NCBI GenBank assembly: GCA_035601835.1 | Contig: DATNNM010000011.1 | Span: 248,001-312,000 of the forward strand | Reading direction: 5' to 3' | DNA from: Candidatus Tumulicola sp. | Lineage (GTDB): Bacteria; Vulcanimicrobiota; Vulcanimicrobiia; Eremiobacterales; Eremiobacteraceae | Length of the DNA stretch: 64,000 nt | Shown: positions 59,153-64,000 of the stretch, one piece after another | Layout of the letters: the number at the start of each line of letters is the position of its first letter | Numbering within the stretch: position 1 is the stretch's first letter | The notes under the pieces: generated by a model | Databases searched by the model: none | Told to the model about the DNA's origin: nothing | What the model saw: only the letters and a program-made list of their open reading frames with translations | Program-made: the position numbers and the translations under genes

Positions 59153-59730
59153 CGCGGCGCAACTCGAAGCTGCTTACGCACGATCGGCCGGTCTGCCGAG
59201 CGGCGCACGACCTCTTTGAATCCGTTGCGCAAGAAGGTCGAAGCGACTCCGTGCCAGAGCGCCGAGCTGCTCCTCCGCGCGCGGGCGTCGACCGGATAGG
59301 CCTCAGCGATACGCGCGCCGCGTTTGCGAACGTGCTCCAAAGCGGCCCGCAGCAGCGCGCCCGTCAAGCCGGCTCGGCGCACGCTCCTCGCTATGAAGAA
59401 GCAGATGATCGACCAGACCGGCTTGTCGTCGACCGGCCGCAGCACGCGCGAGGTGGCCAGACGGCGGTATTCCTCGCGCGGCGCGAAGGCGCACCACCCC
59501 ACGGGCCGGCCGTCGCGATATGCAAGGATGCCAGGCGGAACGCCTGAGTTGACGAGGCGGTGGAGCGCGCGTCGATTCGCCTCGTTGCTCCTCTTGCGCA
59601 TCTGCGCGGGTGCAAATCTAGGCCACATGCACCAGCAGTCGGCGCAGGCGCCGCGCGGGCCGAAGAGCGCTTCCAAGTCTTTCCATCTGGCGGGCGTTAG
59701 GGGCCGGAATTGCAGGCTGGCGCTGGCCAT
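59149..59730 (-). CDS. GNAT-family acetyltransferase
   Basis: 193 aa. The WCMWPRF motif near residue 33 is found in a distinct GNAT subgroup; GWCAFAPREEYRRL and FIARSVRRAGLTGALLRAAL form the acetyl-CoA site. Forms a pair with the HD gene. Target unknown. Confidence 0.83.
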   Translation of the reverse strand: MASASLQFRPLTPARWKDLEALFGPRGACADCWCMWPRFAPAQMRKRSNEANRRALHRLVNSGVPPGILAYRDGRPVGWCAFAPREEYRRLATSRVLRPVDDKPVWSIICFFIARSVRRAGLTGALLRAALEHVRKRGARIAEAYPVDARARRSSSALWHGVASTFLRNGFKEVVRRSADRPIVRKQLRVAPR

Positions 59731-59758
59731 GACCGCTCCTTATTCCTGGAATGCTCGA

Positions 59759-59815
59759 TAACCTGCAAAATCTATTGACAGGTTATACTAACTAGTGTAC
59801 TATTATAGCAGGTTA
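59759..59815 (+). promoter_or_regulatory. Regulated promoter of a small-peptide gene
   Basis: TTGACA (59775-59780), 17-nt spacer, TACTAT (59798-59803). TAACCTG/CAGGTTA inverted repeat (59759-59765, 59779-59785) spans the -35, and a third CAGGTTA lies at 59809-59815. AT-rich in a GC-rich neighbourhood. Strong candidate for a repressor- or activator-controlled promoter. Confidence 0.7.
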
Positions 59816-59846
59816 CTAAACGGATACCACTCGGAGGTTCAAAATC

Positions 59847-59972
59847 ATGGTCAGCAACATACTCATTCAAGGTTCCAACTCGTCCCAACTACTGGGGTCG
59901 CAGTCCACGCTGGTTCGCGCTCTGGGAGCCGCCGATGCCTCGCTTTTCAGCGGCTGGGGCGTCCGGATCTAA
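59847..59972 (+). CDS. 41-aa peptide
   Basis: ATG 59847 with GGAGG nine bases upstream. MVSNILIQGSNSSQLLGSQS at the start and LFSGWGVRI at the end. Strong regulated promoter just upstream. Not obviously a signal peptide or RiPP precursor, though the N-terminal/C-terminal split would suit either a secreted or a modified peptide. It lies antisense to the C-terminal tail of the acyltransferase gene. Confidence 0.55.
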   Translation: MVSNILIQGSNSSQLLGSQSTLVRALGAADASLFSGWGVRI

Positions 59973-61154
59973 TCCAACAAGACCTAATCGTAGTGCCGGG
60001 GCTTTAGCCCCGGTGTTGCCTTTGTTGAGCAGCGGCCGTTCGAAAAGGTACGTGATCGCGGCCGCCACGATGATGCCCGCCACCACCGCGGTGAACGTAT
60101 ACAGCCACGCCCAGTATGGATCGTTGTGCGGATCCGGTGTCCCCGGCGCCGGAATCCGGTGTTCGAACAAGTAGCGGGCGATCACCGCGTGCCACAGATA
60201 CAAGTTGTACGAGATGATCGAGAAAAAGAACAGGATCTTGTTGGCGAGCACGGCCCGCCACCACGCAGCCGCGAGCAGCGATGCCACGGTGAACGCGAGG
60301 AACACCAGCCCGAGGTAGGTACGGTTGTCGGCTTTCCAGATCTCGAAGCCCTGATCTTGATAACGCACCTCGAACAAATTATGCTGCATGAGATAGAAGA
60401 CCGCCGCCATAGCGAGCGCCACGACCGTGAAGCCCAGCGCGTAGCGCTCCACGTTTACGACTTTGACCTTTAAGAACACGAAGAGATACGCGGCCATCAT
60501 GCCCGCGGCGAACAGATCGATGTAAGCCGGCAATTGGTTCATCTTCGTGTAATCGGCGATGCAGCATGCTGCGAGCAGGTGGCGATAGATCAGCGCCGTC
60601 GCCAGCATACCGAGAAACGTCCATAACGGCCACTTGCGGAACGCCAGCGCCAGCAGCAGGAAGATGACGTAGAACTGCACCTCGATGCCGAGCGACCAGA
60701 GCACGCCGTTGATCGAGCTCATCGTGTCGTAGAACCACGTGTGGATGAACAGCGCGTGGGTGAAAACCTGCCACGCCGTATTCGCGGCCGAACCGAAGTC
60801 GCGGGCGACGATCGGCACGAGCACGATCAGCACGATCAAATACGAGGGCACGATCTTGATAAAACGGCGGTATGCGAATTGACCCGCCGTCTGCAAGCGC
60901 TTGCCTTCGAACACATGCCGCGCGTACGGATAGAATAAGACGAAACCGCTGATGAAGAAGAACAGTTCGACGCCCAAAAAGCCGGTTTCCGGGATGAACT
61001 GAGCGTCGAAGTGCCGCCCAAGCGCGGTGACGCCGGTGCTCAGCCACGACAGCTGCCACACGTGGTACCACAACACCATGAGGATCGCGATGCCTCGCAA
61101 ACCGTCCAAGACGTCGAGCCGCGCATCGCTCGGCGGACGCGGGGAAGACACCAT
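59889..61154 (-). CDS. Acyltransferase 3 family membrane protein
   Basis: About 421 aa from ATG 61154. LDVLDGLRGIAILMVLWYHV with the family His, GVELFFFISGFVLFYPYARH, LWSLGIEVQFYVIFLLLALA and about ten helices. Probably O-acetylates a cell-surface or polysaccharide substrate. After the last helix (YLFERPLLNKGNT) the frame runs into GAKAPAL from a palindrome and a nonsense-like tail antisense to the 41-aa peptide gene, so the ancestral C-terminus was likely near 60016. Confidence 0.88.
   Translation of the reverse strand: MVSSPRPPSDARLDVLDGLRGIAILMVLWYHVWQLSWLSTGVTALGRHFDAQFIPETGFLGVELFFFISGFVLFYPYARHVFEGKRLQTAGQFAYRRFIKIVPSYLIVLIVLVPIVARDFGSAANTAWQVFTHALFIHTWFYDTMSSINGVLWSLGIEVQFYVIFLLLALAFRKWPLWTFLGMLATALIYRHLLAACCIADYTKMNQLPAYIDLFAAGMMAAYLFVFLKVKVVNVERYALGFTVVALAMAAVFYLMQHNLFEVRYQDQGFEIWKADNRTYLGLVFLAFTVASLLAAAWWRAVLANKILFFFSIISYNLYLWHAVIARYLFEHRIPAPGTPDPHNDPYWAWLYTFTAVVAGIIVAAAITYLFERPLLNKGNTGAKAPALRLGLVGLDPDAPAAEKRGIGGSQSANQRGLRPQ
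59990..60013. repeat. REP-like palindrome in the acyltransferase 3' region
   Basis: GTAG at 59990-59993 and CCGGGGCTTTAGCCCCGG at 59996-60013. On the minus strand it is read in the acyltransferase frame as Gly-Ala-Lys-Ala-Pro-Ala-Leu. Confidence 0.85.
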
Positions 61155-61218
61155 GCGGCGCGGGTTCGGTGCGCCTGGTGCGCAAGCATTTTCCGATGAT
61201 GTCGCCGAAGCGCCGCGC

Positions 61219-62085
61219 ATGGCGCTTCGTCACACTGAGGAGCGATCGGGCCGCCTCGTGCTATGTCCGACGCCTTTGGGAAATCTTGAAGACATCACTG
61301 CGCGCGCGCTGCGCGCGTTGCGCGAGTGCGACGTCATCGTCGCCGAAGACACGCGCGTGACGCGTACGCTGCTCACGCACTTCGGCATTTCCAAACCGAT
61401 CCATTCGTTGCACGAAGGCGTCGAGCAGCAGCGCATCCGCGCCGTGTTGAAGACGTTGGCGGCCGGCAAGACCGTCGCGCTGGCCACCGACGCCGGCACG
61501 CCCGGCATCTCTGACCCCGGAGTGGAGCTCGTGCGAGCCGCTCGCTCCGCTGGCGCGGCGATCGAGGTATTGCCGGGGCCTACGGCTTTTGTCGGCGCGT
61601 TGGTGCTCAGCGGGTTCGACGTCAGCCGCTTTCGCTTCGACGGGTTTCCGCCTCGCAAGTCTGGGGAACGTCGCAAGTATTTGCGCTTGCTCTCAGATGA
61701 ACGTTTCGCCGTCGCGTGGTACGAGGCACCGAGCCGCGTGACGGATCTGCTCGCCGACGTCGCCGGCGTCCTGCCCGAGCGCCGAGTCTTCGTCCTGCGT
61801 GAATACACCAAGAAGTTCGAGCAGCATCTGCTCGGCACGGCGGCCGAAGTGCTTCGTGAGCTTTCGGCACCGCCCCGCGGTGAGTTCGCACTCGTGTTGG
61901 AGGGGGCGCCGGCGGAACAGCGCTCGAGCGTCGCGATCGCCGACAGCGTCGTCGTCGCGCTCGAGCAGCTGCTCGCGGACGGCGTGAGCGCCAAGACCGC
62001 AGTTGCGGCACTGCATGCGGCCAGCGGAGCGCCGCGGAACCAGTTGTACGCGCTGGCGCAGCGCATCCGCGCGGCTCGCGACTAG
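61219..62085 (+). CDS. rsmI: 16S rRNA 2'-O-methyltransferase RsmI
   Basis: About 288 aa from ATG 61219 (ATG 61153 is possible but overlaps the acyltransferase start). GRLVLCPTPLGNLEDITARA, AEDTRVTRTLL, TDAGTPGISDPG, LPGPTAFVGALVLSGF and the C-terminal block. Methylates C1402 of 16S rRNA. SAM-dependent. Confidence 0.94.
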   Translation: MALRHTEERSGRLVLCPTPLGNLEDITARALRALRECDVIVAEDTRVTRTLLTHFGISKPIHSLHEGVEQQRIRAVLKTLAAGKTVALATDAGTPGISDPGVELVRAARSAGAAIEVLPGPTAFVGALVLSGFDVSRFRFDGFPPRKSGERRKYLRLLSDERFAVAWYEAPSRVTDLLADVAGVLPERRVFVLREYTKKFEQHLLGTAAEVLRELSAPPRGEFALVLEGAPAEQRSSVAIADSVVVALEQLLADGVSAKTAVAALHAASGAPRNQLYALAQRIRAARD

Positions 62086-62853
62086 ATGCCCCATACAGAT
62101 CCGTGGGTGATCGCCGTTCTCGGCGCCGTCGCGTTTGTGGCGGCGACCATCGATGCGGTCGCCGGCGGCGGGGGCTTGGTCAACGTGCCGGCGCTCTTGC
62201 TTGCAGGCCTACCGGTGCAAATGGCGCTCGGCACGAATAAGCTGGCCGGCATCGCGGGGACGGCGACCGCGACTGTGACGTTCGCCTCGGCGCGCGCCAT
62301 CCGCTGGCATCTGGTCGCCAGCGCGATGATCGCTGCGCTGCTCGGTTCGGTCCTCGGCGCTCACGCGGTGCTGAACACCAACCCGACGATCTTGCGCATC
62401 GTGGTGATCGTCCTCGTGCTGCTCGTGTCGCTCGTGATCACCGTGTTTCCACAGCTCGGCCAAGACCTGACACGTCAAGCAGCCACACATTCGATTTGGC
62501 GCTCCGGCACTATCGGGCTTGCGTTGGGCTTCTACGACGGCTTCTTCGGACCCGGCGCCGGCCTTTTCATGGTGTTCCTCTTCGTGGCGTGGCTCGGGCT
62601 TGATTTTCTTCACGCAACGGGCATGGCAAAGGCGGCGAACTTCGCTTCGAACCTTGGTTCGGTCGTGATTTTCGCGCTGGCCGGCGCGATCGACTATCGC
62701 GTGGGAGTGGTGATGGCGGCCTGCGCCATCGCCGGCGGGTTCACGGGTTCGCGGCTTGCGATTTTGCGCGGTGCGCCGTTTGTCCGTTACGTCTTCTTGG
62801 CGATGACATGGGTGCTCGCGTCGAGCCTGCTCTGGCAGATCCTTCGCCGCTAG
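62086..62853 (+). CDS. TSUP-family permease (TauE/SafE)
   Basis: 255 aa integral membrane protein, eight predicted helices. ATIDAVAGGGGLVNVPALLL and GTNKLAGIAGTATATV are the first TSUP motif; GFYDGFFGPGAGLF and KAANFASNLGS the second. Likely exports or imports a sulfonate, sulfite or similar anion. Starts directly after the rsmI stop. Confidence 0.9.
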   Translation: MPHTDPWVIAVLGAVAFVAATIDAVAGGGGLVNVPALLLAGLPVQMALGTNKLAGIAGTATATVTFASARAIRWHLVASAMIAALLGSVLGAHAVLNTNPTILRIVVIVLVLLVSLVITVFPQLGQDLTRQAATHSIWRSGTIGLALGFYDGFFGPGAGLFMVFLFVAWLGLDFLHATGMAKAANFASNLGSVVIFALAGAIDYRVGVVMAACAIAGGFTGSRLAILRGAPFVRYVFLAMTWVLASSLLWQILRR

Positions 62854-62919
62854 CAACCGGCTCTAGGTTCCTGCAGGCAGGCCCTCCCGAAGGAGTTTGC
62901 TGAACACCTACGGCTAACG

Positions 62920-64000
62920 ATGCCAAAAGATACGTTTTACGTCACGACCCCGCTGTACTACACGAACAGCACGCCGCACATCGGCCACGCGTACAGCACC
63001 GTCGCGGCCGACATCATCGCGCGCTATCGCCGCGTCACGGGCGACGGACACGCCCACTTCCTCACCGGCACCGACGAGCACGCGCAGAAGATCGCCGATG
63101 CCGCGCGAGCCATGGGGAAAACACCCAAGCAGTTCTGCGACGAGATCGTCGAGCGCTGGAAGGCGCAGTGGCGCGAGCTGAACATCTCCTATGATCAATT
63201 CATCCGCACGACCGATCCGGAACACGAGGCCGCGGTACAGGCGATCTTCGAAACGTTGCGCCGCAAAGGCGACATCGTCCCCGGCAAGTACGAAGGTTGG
63301 TACTGCCGCAACGACGAGACGTTCTGGTTGGAGTCGAAGTTGGTCGACGGTCACTGTCCGAACCCTGAATGCGGCCGTCCGGTCGAATGGGTCTCCGAGG
63401 ATTCGTGGTTCTTCAAACTATCCGCATATCGCGACAAAGTCGCCGATCACTTCCGCAAGCATCCGGACTGGGTGCGGCCGCAGAGCGCGTACAATGAGAT
63501 GATGGCGCTGCTCGAGGCGGGGCTCGAAGACGTGAGCGTTTCTCGCGCCAGCGTCGACTGGGGCATCCCCATCCCCGGTGGCGGCGGCACCATCTATGTG
63601 TGGTTCGATGCGATCGTCAACTACATCACGGCCGCAGGCTACCCGCACGACATGGCGCGCTTCGAGCGGCGCTGGCCGGCGGACGTGCAGCTCATCGGCA
63701 AAGAGATCCTTCGCTTCCACACGGTCTTGTGGCCGGCGATCTTGTTCGCGCTCGGCTTGCCGGCGCCCAAGCTCGTGTTCGCCAACGGCTGGATCACGAT
63801 GGAAGGCCGCAAGATGAGCAAGAGCATCGGCAACATCGTGAGCGCGCGCGAGCTCATCGATCGCTTCGGCGTGGATTCGACGCGCTACGTCCTGTTCGCC
63901 CAAGCGACCTTCGGAACCGATTTCAGCTTCAGCGAAGAGGCGATGCTGCGGCGCCACAACGCCGACCTGGCAAACGATTTGGGCAATCTCGTTCAGCGCA
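62920..64000 (+). CDS. metG: Methionyl-tRNA synthetase (5' part, runs off the window)
   Basis: 360 codons visible. HIGH at 20-23 in NSTPHIGHAYST; GTDEHAQKIADAA; KMSKS at 298-302; VWFDAIVNYITAAG. The knuckle reads YCRNDETFWL, then HCPNPECGRPVEW, so Asp replaces the expected second zinc cysteine. 66-bp gap after the TSUP gene, with CTCCCGAAGGAG as a small hairpin. Continues beyond 64000. Confidence 0.95.
   Translation, partial: MPKDTFYVTTPLYYTNSTPHIGHAYSTVAADIIARYRRVTGDGHAHFLTGTDEHAQKIADAARAMGKTPKQFCDEIVERWKAQWRELNISYDQFIRTTDPEHEAAVQAIFETLRRKGDIVPGKYEGWYCRNDETFWLESKLVDGHCPNPECGRPVEWVSEDSWFFKLSAYRDKVADHFRKHPDWVRPQSAYNEMMALLEAGLEDVSVSRASVDWGIPIPGGGGTIYVWFDAIVNYITAAGYPHDMARFERRWPADVQLIGKEILRFHTVLWPAILFALGLPAPKLVFANGWITMEGRKMSKSIGNIVSARELIDRFGVDSTRYVLFAQATFGTDFSFSEEAMLRRHNADLANDLGNLVQR

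Overview
The window comes from a GC-rich bacterial chromosome. Gene style, the selenocysteine genes, the competence genes and the dispersed palindromes would fit an uncultivated lineage such as Eremiobacterota (WPS-2). That placement is an impression from the sequence and not a phylogenetic result. Most of the window is well-packed core chromosome. A stretch of about 14.5 kb with visibly lower GC (about 20.69-35.14 kb) is an integrated mobile element.

Layout. 0-1 kb: AT-richer accessory edge. 1-4.6 kb: trxA-selA-selB operon (minus strand). 4.7-8.5 kb: metallophosphoesterase, a secreted protein and gyrA (minus). 8.6-12.4 kb: tsaE-tsaB-rimI-yqeK-rsfS, a micro membrane protein and an SDR (plus). 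12.45-19.1 kb: a complete beta-oxidation operon on the minus strand, in order padR, thiolase, 3-hydroxyacyl-CoA dehydrogenase, a stand-alone second HADH C-domain, enoyl-CoA hydratase, acyl-CoA dehydrogenase, etfB and a ferredoxin-etfA fusion. 19.2 kb: a divergent phenylacetate-CoA-ligase-like gene.

The mobile element entered the last codons of the ligase gene. It replaced the gene's 3' end with its own version of the same C-terminus and left the native 3' end at 35131-35184. It carries a tyrosine integrase, an excisionase, a serine recombinase, a RecA-like replication ATPase beside a repeat-rich candidate origin, an HNH endonuclease, HTH regulators, a Cas2-fold protein, a Trypco1-like protein, many small proteins and a ribosomal protein bS21 homologue. 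No capsid, terminase or portal gene is visible. It therefore looks like an integrative plasmid or phage satellite and not a full prophage.

35.2-38.6 kb: membrane protein, alpha/beta hydrolase, a cytochrome b/molybdopterin oxidoreductase pair and a thioredoxin-like lipoprotein. 38.6-47.3 kb: comEA, a metalloprotease-like protein coupled to leuS, SRPBCC protein, sugar epimerase, two micro membrane peptides, a Tat-exported M15-like peptidase and comEC. 47.5-53.1 kb: a tightly coupled exopolysaccharide-type operon (nucleotide-sugar dehydrogenase, epimerase, YaiO-like barrel, HEAT-repeat membrane protein, GT2 synthase). 53-64 kb: MarR pair, SDR/MFS/ChrB-like cluster, MATE pump, HD and GNAT proteins, acyltransferase, rsmI, TSUP permease and the start of metG.

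A second theme is a family of short perfect palindromes (cores CTTTAG/CTAAAG or CTTCAG, most of the clear copies with GTAG at the foot) at the 3' ends of genes. They look like REP elements. In several genes the palindrome supplies the stop codon. In others it is read through in frame and encodes GAKAPAL.
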